The notes: generated by a model from the sequence alone, not told the origin. Counted from the first letter of the stretch, positions 25,872 to 35,087 are shown. The stretch is 64,000 bases of DNA from JBCCMQ01 sp039026235 (GCA_039026235.1 JBCCMQ010000003.1:186001-250000); one strand, 5' to 3'. A program made the numbers and translations.

Positions 25872-27590
25872 ATGACATACCGCGCGCCGCTGAACGATTT
25901 CCGGTTCATGTTTGACCGGATTGTAGACATTGCTCAGGTCAGAGAAACCGAGCGGTTTTCAGAGGCAAGCGAAGATGTGACGGACGCAATACTGAATGAA
26001 GCCGGTCGCATGGCCGAAGAGGTGCTGTCGCCCTTGCAAAGACCCGGCGATTTGCACCCGGCCTACCTTGAAAACGGTGTCGTTCGCACATCGCCTGGCT
26101 TCGCCGACGGCTACGCAGCAATTGCCGATGGCGGATGGGTGGGAATTTCTGCCGACCCTGCCTTCGGCGGCATGGGGCTGCCGTTTACGCTGACCACTGC
26201 CGTCAACGAGATCCTGGCGTCGTCCTGCCTGTCTCTGCAGTTAAATCCGCTGATGACCCAGGGCCAGATCGAAGCGCTGGAGGCGCACGCAAGCGATGCG
26301 CTGAAAGAGATCTATCTGCCCAAACTGATTTCGGGCGAATGGTGCGGGACGATGAACCTGACCGAGCCCCAAGCCGGATCTGACGTGGGCGCGCTGACCA
26401 CCAAGGCTGAAGACAACGGTGATGGCACCTACGCGGTCACCGGACAGAAGATCTATATTTCCTGGGGCGACAACGACTTTACAGAAAACGTATGCCATTT
26501 GGTGCTTGCGCGCCTGCCGGACGGACCGCCGGGTACCAAAGGCATCAGTCTTTTCATGGTTCCCAAGAAGTTGCCCGATGCCGACGGTGCGCCGGGCGTG
26601 GCAAACAATCTGCGGGTGGTCAGCCTCGAACACAAGCTGGGTCTTCACGGATCACCAACAGCGGTCATGGAGTATTCCGCAGCAACCGGCTGGCTGGTTG
26701 GCAAGCCACATGGCGGCATGGAAGCGATGTTCACCATGATGAACAACGCCCGTGTGGGCGTTGGCGTCCAGGGCATCGGCGTGGCCGAAGGTGCCTTCCA
26801 GCATGCACTGGCCTACGCGCTTGAGCGCAAGCAGGGTCGGTCGCCCATGGCCGCTGGTTCCGGCGCGATTATAGATCATGCGGACGTGCGCCGGATGCTG
26901 ACCACCATGAAAGCCGATATATTCGCTGCGCGTGCCATCGCGCTTGCCAATGCAGTCGCGTTGGATATGGCGTCCGCCACCGGATCGGACGATTGGAAGG
27001 CGCGCGCGGCGCTTTTGACGCCGATCACCAAGGCCTTTGGGACCGAAGTGGGCATGTCTGTCGCGGAAAGCGGTGTGCAGGTGCATGGGGGTATGGGTTT
27101 CATCGAGGAAACCGGCGCTGCTCAATACGCAAGAGATGTGCGTGTCACCGCCATCTACGAGGGCACCAACGGCATCCAGTCTATGGATCTGGTGGCGCGC
27201 AAGATGATGGACGGGGGCGAGGCCGCGGGACGCCTGCTTGATGAGATCGAGGCCGGTGCGGAAGTTGCTCGACAGACGCTGCCGGAACTGGCCGAACCGG
27301 TCTGGCAAGCGGCAGAGACATTGCGCGAAGCCACGGAATGGCTTGTCAGTCAAAACGATCTGAACGAACGCTTTGCAGGAGCGGTTCCTTACCTCCGCAG
27401 CTTTGCGCGGGTCCTCGGGGCGCATTTCCATCTGCGGGCTTCCATGGCCGAGGCTGGCAAGGGGCCACGCACTGCGCTGGCCGGGTTCTACATCAAGCGA
27501 CTTCTGCCCGAACACGCGGCGCTTCTTGCGCATGCGCGTGAAGGTGCAGGCGGGCTATATGCCATTTCAGACGACGATCTCGCCGCCTAA
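25872..27590 (+). CDS. acyl-CoA dehydrogenase, DmdC/AcdA-like with C-terminal domain
   Basis: A 572-residue FAD enzyme that oxidises an acyl-CoA at the alpha-beta position. The larger class has an extra C-terminal domain and includes DmdC (methylmercaptopropionyl-CoA). FAD and substrate motifs are TEPQAGSDVGALTTKA near residues 171-186 and GQKIYISWGDND near 194-205. The catalytic base Glu is in IYEGTNGIQSMDL near 427. The start at 25872 (MTYRAPLNDF) is typical of this class. It shares one base with the next gene, an MBL hydrolase (TAATG), a pairing suggesting a joint CoA-thioester pathway. Substrate is not decidable from sequence. Confidence 0.92.
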   Translation: MTYRAPLNDFRFMFDRIVDIAQVRETERFSEASEDVTDAILNEAGRMAEEVLSPLQRPGDLHPAYLENGVVRTSPGFADGYAAIADGGWVGISADPAFGGMGLPFTLTTAVNEILASSCLSLQLNPLMTQGQIEALEAHASDALKEIYLPKLISGEWCGTMNLTEPQAGSDVGALTTKAEDNGDGTYAVTGQKIYISWGDNDFTENVCHLVLARLPDGPPGTKGISLFMVPKKLPDADGAPGVANNLRVVSLEHKLGLHGSPTAVMEYSAATGWLVGKPHGGMEAMFTMMNNARVGVGVQGIGVAEGAFQHALAYALERKQGRSPMAAGSGAIIDHADVRRMLTTMKADIFAARAIALANAVALDMASATGSDDWKARAALLTPITKAFGTEVGMSVAESGVQVHGGMGFIEETGAAQYARDVRVTAIYEGTNGIQSMDLVARKMMDGGEAAGRLLDEIEAGAEVARQTLPELAEPVWQAAETLREATEWLVSQNDLNERFAGAVPYLRSFARVLGAHFHLRASMAEAGKGPRTALAGFYIKRLLPEHAALLAHAREGAGGLYAISDDDLAA

Positions 27591-28639
27591 TGGACGTCCC
27601 GCAATCGGGATTGCGCTATCCGCATCCTGAACCGCCCGAGTTTGGCGCTGCCATTGAAATCCAATCCGGCATCATCTGGGTGCGACTGCCGCTTCCCATG
27701 GCGCTGGATCACGTGAACGTATATGTAATGGATGATGGCGACGGCTGGACCGTTGTCGACACGGGCATCGACACCCGGCGAAACCGAGCGATCTGGGACG
27801 ACCTGTTGGGCGGCCCGCTGAGCGGAAAGCCCATTCGGCGCATTGTTGTCACGCATCACCATCCCGACCACGTAGGGTTGGCGGGCTGGCTTATGGCCAA
27901 AACAGGCGCAGCGCTGTGGATGACGCGGACCGCATGGCTGACGGCCCGCATGCTGACGCTCGACGTGCAGGACCGGCCATCGTCTGAGACCCTGGCATTC
28001 TGGAAGGCGGCCGGGATGGAACCGCACCTCTATGCCAAACGTGCTGGCGAACGCCCGTTCAATTTCGCCGATTGCGTGTCGCCGCTTCCGCTTGGTTTCA
28101 AGCGTCTTTTCGCAGGTCAAATGATCCGTGCGGGCGGGCGCGACTGGCGTGTCTGGTTCGGCCAGGGTCACGCGCCTGACCATGCGACGCTTTGGTCGCA
28201 GGACGGCGATCTGGTAATCGCGGGCGATCAGGTTCTGTCGACCATTTCACCGAATATAGGTGTCTATGCGACCGAACCCGAGGCGGACCCGGTCAAGGAC
28301 TGGATAGATGCCTGCCAGCATCTTGCGCAGTTCGCATCTGAGGACCATCTCGTCCTTCCCGGTCACAAGCTGCCGTTCTACGGCCTGCCATTTCGATTGA
28401 AACAACTGACCGAAAATCACACCGGCGCCCTTGAACGCCTGGCGGCTTATCTCGAAGAGCCACGCACCGCCGCCGACTGTTTTCAAGTTCTCTTCAAACG
28501 TCAGATCGGCGAAGGCGAATATGGTCTCGCACTGGTCGAGGCTATGGCCCATTGCATCCACCTTTGGCACGCTGGCCGCGCGCGCCGCACTTTGGGTTCC
28601 GATGGTGTCTGGATCTGGCAGACAGGCGCGGTGATCTGA
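27590..28639 (+). CDS. MBL-fold metallo-hydrolase
   Basis: A 349-residue metallo-beta-lactamase-fold hydrolase. The metal-binding HHHPDH motif is in VVTHHHPDHVGLAG near residues 85-98. Further ligands are the His in GQGHAPDHATLW, the Asp in VIAGDQVLST, and the His in LVLPGHKLPFYG. A C-terminal helical domain with KRQIGEGEYGLALVEAMAHC resembles the winged-helix tail of glyoxalase-II-like and thioesterase-like members. It is translated with the acyl-CoA dehydrogenase (TAATG overlap), so hydrolysis of a CoA or other thioester is a reasonable guess. No signal peptide is seen, so it is cytoplasmic. Confidence 0.9.
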   Translation: MDVPQSGLRYPHPEPPEFGAAIEIQSGIIWVRLPLPMALDHVNVYVMDDGDGWTVVDTGIDTRRNRAIWDDLLGGPLSGKPIRRIVVTHHHPDHVGLAGWLMAKTGAALWMTRTAWLTARMLTLDVQDRPSSETLAFWKAAGMEPHLYAKRAGERPFNFADCVSPLPLGFKRLFAGQMIRAGGRDWRVWFGQGHAPDHATLWSQDGDLVIAGDQVLSTISPNIGVYATEPEADPVKDWIDACQHLAQFASEDHLVLPGHKLPFYGLPFRLKQLTENHTGALERLAAYLEEPRTAADCFQVLFKRQIGEGEYGLALVEAMAHCIHLWHAGRARRTLGSDGVWIWQTGAVI

Positions 28640-28706
28640 CCTCGTGACAGCGGCTGCGCAATGGTCTAACGAACAGCGGCGTAGTAGTGCCGAGACAGAG
28701 GATAAG

Positions 28707-28841
28707 ATGGCCGATCACGAACACGGCAGCATGGATATCGAAGTGCAGGAAAAGACCTTTGCAGGTTTTGTCACCTACGTGACGCGTGGGATCATCGTTT
28801 GTATCGTCGCGCTGATCCTGATCGCAATGATCAACGGCTAG
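28707..28841 (+). CDS. aa3-type cytochrome c oxidase subunit IV
   Basis: A 44-residue peptide of the bacterial aa3 oxidase subunit IV family, a small single-helix subunit of the terminal oxidase. The sequence MADHEHGSMDIEVQEKTF and the helix IIVCIVALILIAMI fit the family closely, including its length. The start at 28707 follows AGAGGA; a longer in-frame start at 28644 adds an unlike N-terminus. It is monocistronic, not next to the main oxidase genes, as is common in this group. Confidence 0.88.
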   Translation: MADHEHGSMDIEVQEKTFAGFVTYVTRGIIVCIVALILIAMING

Positions 28842-28850
28842 GACGGGGCG

Positions 28851-29180
28851 CTAACCGATCACCCACAGGCCAGCAAAATAGACCAGCCCCCCTGCAAGGA
28901 TGGCTGACAGCAGGCTTTTGCGCCACATGCCGACAGTCACGGTTGCAATGGCGGCGGCAATTTGCGCTGGATCGAGCACGCCAGGTACACCGTCGTGCCA
29001 AAGCACCAGCGGCGCGACCAACCCGGGAATAACGGCGACCGGCGTGTACCTCAGATGGCGCAAAACCCAGTCCGGCAGGTTCCGGTTGCCGATCAGGCCC
29101 AGAAACGAAAAACGGATCAAAAACGTACCGGCGGCCAGTGCCAGTATGATGAACCAGATATGCGCGGCTGAGAGGTTCAT
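28851..29180 (-). CDS. azlD: AzlD family membrane protein (branched-chain amino acid export)
   Basis: A 109-residue inner-membrane protein with about four hydrophobic helices (IWFIILALAAGTFLIRFSFL, YTPVAVIPGLVAPLVLW and onward). AzlD proteins pair with AzlC to export branched-chain amino acids and analogues. The start at 29180 overlaps the azlC stop by four bases, giving a translationally coupled pair. The stop is ten bases from the stop of the convergent oxidase peptide. The family is confidently recognised; the substrate is from family knowledge. Confidence 0.88.
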   Translation of the reverse strand: MNLSAAHIWFIILALAAGTFLIRFSFLGLIGNRNLPDWVLRHLRYTPVAVIPGLVAPLVLWHDGVPGVLDPAQIAAAIATVTVGMWRKSLLSAILAGGLVYFAGLWVIG

Positions 29181-29893
29181 AGCGGACGCTCTCCCAAGCG
29201 GCGCTCCACTTCCGCGCCGGTCGCCATAGCAAGCATTGCCGCGACAAGAAGGCCAAGTCCCAAAGGCAGCCATGCGAGTGCCAGCGCCGCAAAAATCGAC
29301 ACCAGTGCAGCGGCAAGATGCGCGACCGTGCGCACCATCGGCGCGATTATGGCGAGAAAGGCAATTGGCACGGCAAAGTCAGGTGTTAGTGCTTGCGGGA
29401 TTGCCGCGTTTAGCGTCGCGCCCGCCAGCGAACCCATGTACCAGATTGGCGCGACGGGTGTGACCAAGCCGGCGAAATAGGCGACCCTTACAGGTACCGA
29501 CATTTCCGGTGCAGCCTGATATTTGGCGATGGACAGCGCATAGGCCTGATCCACGTTGAAGAAGGCAATTGCCGCGCGCTGCCACAAGGGTGCGGGTCCC
29601 AGGAAGGGTGCCAACGAGGCGGAATACATGGCCATCCGAAGATTTACGGCCAGGGCGGTGACTATCACGATGGTTGTGGGGGCGCCTTCGACCATCAATT
29701 GAATGGCGGTCAGTTGCGCTGCGCCTGCAATCACAAGCACCGAAAAACCCATGACCTGGGCCACGCTTAACCCCGCCTCGGTCGCCACGATGCCAAAGAC
29801 CATCGCGAAGGGTGCCACGATCAGAAGAAAGGGCAGGCTGTCGGTAACGCCGCGTGCGTAGGCGGATTTCGCGGTAGAAGGGGCCATGGCCAT
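29177..29893 (-). CDS. azlC: AzlC family branched-chain amino acid permease
   Basis: A 238-residue polytopic inner-membrane protein, the larger half of the AzlCD exporter. Family features include ARGVTDSLPFLLIVAPFAMVF at the N-terminus, the ATEAGLSVAQV loop, NLRMAMYSASLAPFLG near residues 85-100, and FFNVDQAYALS near 111-121. About seven hydrophobic segments are visible. An in-frame ATG two codons later is equally possible as the start. It is divergent from the fdhD operon, with about 50 bases between starts. Confidence 0.9.
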   Translation of the reverse strand: MAMAPSTAKSAYARGVTDSLPFLLIVAPFAMVFGIVATEAGLSVAQVMGFSVLVIAGAAQLTAIQLMVEGAPTTIVIVTALAVNLRMAMYSASLAPFLGPAPLWQRAAIAFFNVDQAYALSIAKYQAAPEMSVPVRVAYFAGLVTPVAPIWYMGSLAGATLNAAIPQALTPDFAVPIAFLAIIAPMVRTVAHLAAALVSIFAALALAWLPLGLGLLVAAMLAMATGAEVERRLGERPL

Positions 29894-29943
29894 GCCTTAA
29901 TGTCCTTTGCCGAAGGCCTACGCCCAGCGAAAGAGGACCGCAA

Positions 29944-30828
29944 TTGCCAAATTCCAATTCCCAGGCTGCCTATGTCATCGCACCGGATCCGTCCGGCGAC
30001 GGCCTCTCCCGGACAGTTGTTGGAACCGATGCAGCGGGCAATTCCGTGGATCTGACGGTGGTGGAAGAGCGTCCTTTGACAATTTTCCTGAACCAGCAGG
30101 AAATCGTGACCGCCATGACCATTGGCGATTATCCGGATTATCTGGCGCTGGGCTTTCTGCGCAACCAAGGCATGCTGGATGGATCGGATACCGTTACAGC
30201 AGTCGACTTTGACGCGGAACTCGAAACGGTGGTCGTGCGCACCGACAAGCAGACCGACTTTGAGGCTAAGCTTGTGAAAAAGACCCGAACATCCGGCTGT
30301 GCCGTCGGCACGGTTTTCGGTGACATGATGGAGGGGCTAGAGGGTCTGACCCTGCCCGCAGCTTCGGTGCGCACATCGTGGCTCTATGCGCTGGCCAAAG
30401 AGATAAACACGACGCCCAGCCTTTATCTAAGCGCGGGTGCGATACATGGCACGGTGCTTTGCTGCGAAGATCGGCCGCTGGTCTACATGGAAGATGTCGG
30501 GCGCCATAATGCGGTCGACAAGATCGCCGGATGGATGATGGCCGAACACATCGGGCCCGAAGACAAAATCCTTTACACGACCGGCCGCCTGACATCGGAA
30601 ATGGTGATCAAAACGGCCTTGATGGGCATTCCGGTTCTGGTCTCGCGCTCGGGGTTTACGGCCTGGGGCGTCGAGATCGCGCGCCAGGTGGATCTCACGC
30701 TGATCGGGCGCATGCGGGGCCATCGGTTTGTCTGTCTCTCGGGCGAGCATCGTCTGGTGCGGGATGCGGACACTGCGCAGATCGGGGATGAACCCCGTGC
30801 CAACCGCCGCAAGGGAGCGGATGCTTGA
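29944..30828 (+). CDS. fdhD: formate dehydrogenase accessory sulfurtransferase FdhD
   Basis: A 294-residue cytoplasmic protein that passes sulfur from IscS to the Mo-bisMGD cofactor of formate dehydrogenase. The start is a TTG at 29944. Conserved stretches include EERPLTIFLNQQEI, KKTRTSGCAVGTVFGDM near residues 112-128, YMEDVGRHNAVDKI, and GRLTSEMVIKTA with PVLVSRSGFTAWG. The loop that in E. coli has two Cys (CxxC) has C119 but Gly122 in the second place. It starts an operon with mobA, mobB and moeA, and the mobA start lies inside its stop (TTGA). Confidence 0.92.
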   Translation: MPNSNSQAAYVIAPDPSGDGLSRTVVGTDAAGNSVDLTVVEERPLTIFLNQQEIVTAMTIGDYPDYLALGFLRNQGMLDGSDTVTAVDFDAELETVVVRTDKQTDFEAKLVKKTRTSGCAVGTVFGDMMEGLEGLTLPAASVRTSWLYALAKEINTTPSLYLSAGAIHGTVLCCEDRPLVYMEDVGRHNAVDKIAGWMMAEHIGPEDKILYTTGRLTSEMVIKTALMGIPVLVSRSGFTAWGVEIARQVDLTLIGRMRGHRFVCLSGEHRLVRDADTAQIGDEPRANRRKGADA

Positions 30829-31445
30829 AGGCCCCGGTTGGTGTTGTTCTGGCCGGCGGTCTATCGCGGCGCATGGGTGGCGGCGATAAGGGTTTGATTG
30901 AGCTGGGCGGTCAAAGCCTTCTGTCGCATGTAATCCAGCGCCTCGCGCCACAGGTCGCTGATCTTGCGCTTAACGCAAACGGTGATCCGACAAGGTTTCA
31001 AGGCTTTGGATTGCCTGTTGTTGCTGACAGCATACCGGGCCACCTGGGTCCGCTGGCCGGTGTTTTGACAGGGCTCGAATGGGCCCGCGCGCGGAACGCT
31101 GGCAGTGTTGTAACGGTGGCTGCTGATACCCCCTTTTTCCCGGGCGATCTCGTTCCCTGCCTTCTGAGCGCCGCCGAGGATCAAGCCGCTGACATTGCGT
31201 TTTGCACGACGGGGCAGCAAGGATCGGACGCCGTCCTGCACCCGACGTTTGGGTTGTGGAGCGTCTCTCTCGCCGATGACCTACGTGCTGCCTTGAACGC
31301 CGGTGTGCGCAAGGTCGTCGAATTCGCTGACCGCTACAGTGTCGCAGAGGCATGGTTTCCCGCGACCGATTTCGATCCGTTCTTCAATGTGAACACGCCC
31401 GAAGACTTGGCGCATATCCGTTCGACCGCCGGGACCAGAAAATGA
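30825..31445 (+). CDS. mobA: molybdenum cofactor guanylyltransferase
   Basis: A 206-residue nucleotidyltransferase that adds GMP from GTP to Mo-molybdopterin, forming the MGD cofactor. It has a TTG start overlapping the fdhD stop. The nucleotide-binding loop VVLAGGLSRRMGGGDKGLIE lies at residues 7-26, with LADLALNANGDPTRF, VVADSIPGHLGPLAGVLTGL and TVAADTPFFP following in the family order, and the C-terminal FFNVNTPEDLAHI. Its ATGA overlap with mobB shows tight coupling. Together the operon points to bis-MGD enzymes such as formate dehydrogenase. Confidence 0.94.
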   Translation: MKAPVGVVLAGGLSRRMGGGDKGLIELGGQSLLSHVIQRLAPQVADLALNANGDPTRFQGFGLPVVADSIPGHLGPLAGVLTGLEWARARNAGSVVTVAADTPFFPGDLVPCLLSAAEDQAADIAFCTTGQQGSDAVLHPTFGLWSVSLADDLRAALNAGVRKVVEFADRYSVAEAWFPATDFDPFFNVNTPEDLAHIRSTAGTRK

Positions 31446-31936
31446 AGCTTTTCGGGATCGTTGGATGGAAGAACGCCGGCAAGACCGGCTTGATGGAACG
31501 TCTTGTCCATGAAATCGTCGGCCGGGGCTACCGCGTTTCGACCCTTAAACACGCGCATCATGCGTTCGATGTCGACCATCCCGGAAAGGACAGCTATCGC
31601 CATCGGGCTGCAGGTGCCGCAGAGGTTCTGGTCGTCTCGGACCAGCGATGGGCTCTTATGGCGGAACTTCGTAGCCAACCAGAACCCAGCCTCGACGCGC
31701 TTCTTGAGAAGATGGATGACGTGGATCTGATTTTGATCGAAGGCTTCAAGACTGCGCCGCATCCCAAGATCGAGGTTTGGCGACGCGAAAACGGCCATCC
31801 GCTTATTGCAACCAATGACACACGCATTCGGGCGATTGCGTCCGACGGCCCGCTTGAGGCCGCTGATCTGCCCGTTATGGATCTGAACGATGCGGTCGAG
31901 ATTGCAGATTTCATTCTGGCTGAGACCGGGCTGTGA
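31442..31936 (+). CDS. mobB: molybdopterin-guanine dinucleotide biosynthesis protein B
   Basis: A 164-residue P-loop GTPase-like protein that assists MobA. The Walker A motif GWKNAGKTGLMERLV is at residues 8-22, KHAHHAFDVDHPGKDSYRH near 39-57 and LILIEGFKTAPHPKIEV near 99-115, all diagnostic. The start at 31442 overlaps the mobA stop, and the next gene starts inside this one's stop (GTGA), so all four genes of the cluster are coupled. Length matches the family. Confidence 0.93.
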   Translation: MKLFGIVGWKNAGKTGLMERLVHEIVGRGYRVSTLKHAHHAFDVDHPGKDSYRHRAAGAAEVLVVSDQRWALMAELRSQPEPSLDALLEKMDDVDLILIEGFKTAPHPKIEVWRRENGHPLIATNDTRIRAIASDGPLEAADLPVMDLNDAVEIADFILAETGL

Positions 31937-34041
31937 AGGGCTTTGACGTCTTCGCTATGGTTGACTGGTCTGGGGGAAACGACACCGGGGCACGCCCGCG
32001 CAAGGATGCGATATGGATCTGTGTGGCGCGTGAGACGGAGGTGGAAGAGCCGATCTATTTTCGCAACCGACCCCTCGCCGAAGACTGGTTGGCGGGACTT
32101 ATCGGCAAGGCGCTGTCAAACGGACAGCGTCTGCTTGTCGGCGCCGACTTTCCCTTTGGCTATCCCAAGGGCTTTGCCGCAAAGGTCACCGGGTCCGATG
32201 ATCCGATCAAACTTTGGGACTGGTTCGCGGCGCACCTGAAGGACGCGCCGGAAGGGAACAACCGATTTGCGCTTGCGGCCCAATTGAACAGACGCTTTCC
32301 GGGTGTAGGTCCCTTCTGGTTTAACGGAACCGGTCGGGACATTCCTGATCTGCCACGCAAGGGGCTTGACCGGCAAGGTCACGGGATGCCGGAGAGACGC
32401 AATGCCGAGGAACAGCAGAAGGGTGCTTTTCCGGTTTGGCAGATGGGGGGTGCTGGCGCGGTCGGGGGACAGGTCATGACTGGCCTTGCCACGTTTGCCC
32501 GACTAAGGGCCCGGTTCCCCGAAGCAATTTCGGTTTGGCCGTTTCAGGCTCTGGACCGACCCGTCGCGCTTGTTGAAGTCTGGCCGTCGCTATTGGCCGG
32601 GCTTGTGGCCGAGCGGATGACACCAGGTCGCATAAAAGATGCCGAGCAAGTCCGCCTGATGGCTGGAGCGCTGGCGCGGTTGGATAGCGCCAAGCTTGCG
32701 CAGTTGCTTGATGTCAGCGCCCCGGAAGAGGGCTGGATACTTGGTATAGGCCACAAGGCGGCTCTGGAAGACGCAGCGCGGCTGCAACCGCCTGCACCCC
32801 GTTTCGGTGGGTCATCCATGCCGGCCGGTGTAGACTGGTTGCCGGTCGACGATGCCTTTGCGCAATTGCGCAGCAGTGTGGATTGTGCGGTGGGTGTCGA
32901 TTTGGTCAGCGTCCACGATGCCGCAGGTCGCGTGCTGGCAAAGGATGTTGCGGCGCAGCGGTCGAACCCCCCCGCTGCGAATTCCGCTGTCGACGGGTAC
33001 GGGTTTGCGGCCCAGTCGGTTGCCCAAGGTTCTGTCGAGTTACCGCTCTTGGCCGACCGCGCCAGGGCCGGTCATCAGTTTAGCGAACGGGTGCCGCACG
33101 GGCACGCCGTTCGGATCCTGACCGGCGCACCCTTGCCCGATGGCGTAGACACCGTTGTCCTAGACGAAAACTCCGTAACCGACGGCGCCTGTGTCGCGTT
33201 TCACAACAGCCTTCGGCAAGGTGCCAATACCCGTCCGGCCGGCGAAGACATCTGTTCCGGAGATGTGGCATTGGCGAAGGGGCGTCAGTTGGCCGCCGCC
33301 GATCTGGCGGTTCTGGCGGCGGTCGGTTTGGGCCGGGTATCCGTGCGGGCAAAACTGCGTGTTGGCATCCTGTCGACCGGCGATGAAATCGTTCCGGTCG
33401 GCGCACCCGGCGCCGGTGCACATCAGATATTTGACGCGAACCGTCCGATGCTTCTGGCGGCGGCCAGACGCATGGGCTTTTTGGCGCACGATCTGGGTCA
33501 TGTGTCTGACAGCCCCGAAGCCCTTGCAGATCGCATGAATGATTTCGCAACCCAGGTCGACGCGATCATCACGACCGGCGGGGCTTCTGGCGGAGATGAA
33601 GACCACGTCAGCGCGCTGCTGCGCGATCGTGGCACCCTGTCGGTTTGGCGTGTTGCGGTAAAGCCCGGCCGACCTTTCGCCATGGGCGCCTGGGCGGGAA
33701 CGGAGGTCTTTGCCCTGCCGGGCAATCCTGTCGCGGCCATGGTTTGTATGCTGGTCTTTGCACGTCCGGCGCTATCCGTAATGGCTGGTGGGCCTTGGGT
33801 GCAGCCTGTCGGTTACGACTTGCCGGCGGCGTTTGAGAAAAAGAAACAGTCCGGGCGGCGTGAGTTCCTGCGCGCGCGGGTGGATTCGGAAGGCGCTGTC
33901 GAGGTCTTCTCGTCCGAAGGTTCCGGTAAAATCAGTGGTTTAAGCTGGGCCGATGGCCTTGTGGAGCTGCCCGACGAAGCGGTGCATGTACGACCTGGCG
34001 ACCGCGTCAGATATCTGCCCTACGCCGCCTTTGGCCTTTAG
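31933..34041 (+). CDS. moeA: two-domain fusion: DUF429-like domain plus molybdopterin molybdotransferase MoeA
   Basis: A 702-residue protein, nearly twice the length of ordinary MoeA (about 400). Residues from about 296 are a complete MoeA that inserts molybdate into adenylylated molybdopterin: NSAVDGYGFAA near 348, STGDEIVPVG near 481, TTGGASGGDEDHV near 546, ALPGNPVAAMV near 594, and a domain IV with SGRREFLRARVD. Residues 1-290 are a separate domain with MVDWSGG at 9-15, LVGADFPFGYPKGF near 68 and LVEVWPSLLAGL near 213. The pattern of acidic strands resembles DUF429/RNase-H-like domains. Its function is unknown to me. The GTG start overlaps mobB; no internal stop or frameshift separates the halves. 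Confidence 0.9.
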   Translation: MKGFDVFAMVDWSGGNDTGARPRKDAIWICVARETEVEEPIYFRNRPLAEDWLAGLIGKALSNGQRLLVGADFPFGYPKGFAAKVTGSDDPIKLWDWFAAHLKDAPEGNNRFALAAQLNRRFPGVGPFWFNGTGRDIPDLPRKGLDRQGHGMPERRNAEEQQKGAFPVWQMGGAGAVGGQVMTGLATFARLRARFPEAISVWPFQALDRPVALVEVWPSLLAGLVAERMTPGRIKDAEQVRLMAGALARLDSAKLAQLLDVSAPEEGWILGIGHKAALEDAARLQPPAPRFGGSSMPAGVDWLPVDDAFAQLRSSVDCAVGVDLVSVHDAAGRVLAKDVAAQRSNPPAANSAVDGYGFAAQSVAQGSVELPLLADRARAGHQFSERVPHGHAVRILTGAPLPDGVDTVVLDENSVTDGACVAFHNSLRQGANTRPAGEDICSGDVALAKGRQLAAADLAVLAAVGLGRVSVRAKLRVGILSTGDEIVPVGAPGAGAHQIFDANRPMLLAAARRMGFLAHDLGHVSDSPEALADRMNDFATQVDAIITTGGASGGDEDHVSALLRDRGTLSVWRVAVKPGRPFAMGAWAGTEVFALPGNPVAAMVCMLVFARPALSVMAGGPWVQPVGYDLPAAFEKKKQSGRREFLRARVDSEGAVEVFSSEGSGKISGLSWADGLVELPDEAVHVRPGDRVRYLPYAAFGL

Positions 34042-34052
34042 CGGGCCTGCGC

Positions 34053-35087
34053 CTAGTCGAAGATACCTGCAACCCGGCCCAGCAGCATAAACGCACGTGC
34101 CGTCCGCGTGTTTGTCAGCCGCATGATCTCATCGTCGGTCGCTGTCTGCTCAAAGGCGATGAAGGTCCTGTCGAATTGCCGCAGGAAGTGATGAGCCGCA
34201 TCGCGAAAGATGTGGTCCTGACGCATGCGCTGGGCGCTCAGGGCCAGCGATGACCGATCACGCACACCACCCAGCATGGCGATTGCGCGGCCACGCTCGC
34301 CTTCGGCAAAACGGCGCCAGATTTCCGGCCGCGCGAGATCTGGAGACAGATCGTCCATGTAAATGCCGTCCTGGCTCATCAACGTCAGAACGTCCTGGCT
34401 GGCCTGGATCAGGCGGTTGACATAGGGGTCGGCGAGCGCGCGCCGCAGGGCTGCAAATCCGGCTTCGTCATCGGCCGTTCGCGGGAAATTCATGGCTGCG
34501 ATGAAGTCATCTACGCTGACCGGCTTTGCGTCTTCGACGCTTGGTGCGTCGAATGGAAGATCGGCCTGGTCATCGGCCGCCGCACGCTTCCCCTGGTCCG
34601 CCGCGGGTGCCGTGCTTCGAGAAGTGGGATCCGGACGATCAGGCGCCGTCTGCCGTGATGCAAAGGCGACAAAGGCCTCGGAAGGCGCGGCGGAAGATGC
34701 CACGCCTGCGGGGGTGACCATCATCTTCTGGGACTGCTGCAGTGAAAGATAGGTATTTCGAAGCGAAGATAGCGCCTCGCGCAGCCTGTCAGCCTCAGCC
34801 TCTAGGCTCGCGGCGCGTTGGGCGGCGGCGGCGGCAAACCAGATAAGCACAAGTGGAAAGATCACGGCAACGGCCGTGGCGATCCCTGCCAGCGGCGCAC
34901 GGCCGTCTTCTGCGCCGTCTGGTTCAATCAGGAAAAATCCCGTGCTGAGTGCGATCCAGATCACACTAAGGACTGCCGCAACTACCATTGGCCCGAAAGG
35001 AAACAGGCCGGCCCGCGCCTTGTCGGCGCTCCTTTCAGCTTCGTGTGTGCCGTCTGCGGCTATGTGTTCTGTTTCTGCCTGACTCAT
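34053..35087 (-). CDS. membrane protein with coiled coil, function unknown
   Basis: A 344-residue protein. Two transmembrane helices lie near residues 33-54 (MVVAAVLSVIWIALSTGFFLI) and 66-90 (LAGIATAVAVIFPLVLIWFAAAA). A coiled-coil segment follows near 92-122 (AASLEAEADRLREALSSLRN), then a Pro/Ala-rich disordered linker. The C-terminal helical domain of about 150 residues includes FIAAMNFPRTADDEAGFAAL and LTNTRTARAFMLLGRVAGIF. I do not recognise the family. It lies downstream of greA on the same strand with 38 bases between, and its stop faces the moeA fusion. Confidence 0.75.
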   Translation of the reverse strand: MSQAETEHIAADGTHEAERSADKARAGLFPFGPMVVAAVLSVIWIALSTGFFLIEPDGAEDGRAPLAGIATAVAVIFPLVLIWFAAAAAQRAASLEAEADRLREALSSLRNTYLSLQQSQKMMVTPAGVASSAAPSEAFVAFASRQTAPDRPDPTSRSTAPAADQGKRAAADDQADLPFDAPSVEDAKPVSVDDFIAAMNFPRTADDEAGFAALRRALADPYVNRLIQASQDVLTLMSQDGIYMDDLSPDLARPEIWRRFAEGERGRAIAMLGGVRDRSSLALSAQRMRQDHIFRDAAHHFLRQFDRTFIAFEQTATDDEIMRLTNTRTARAFMLLGRVAGIFD

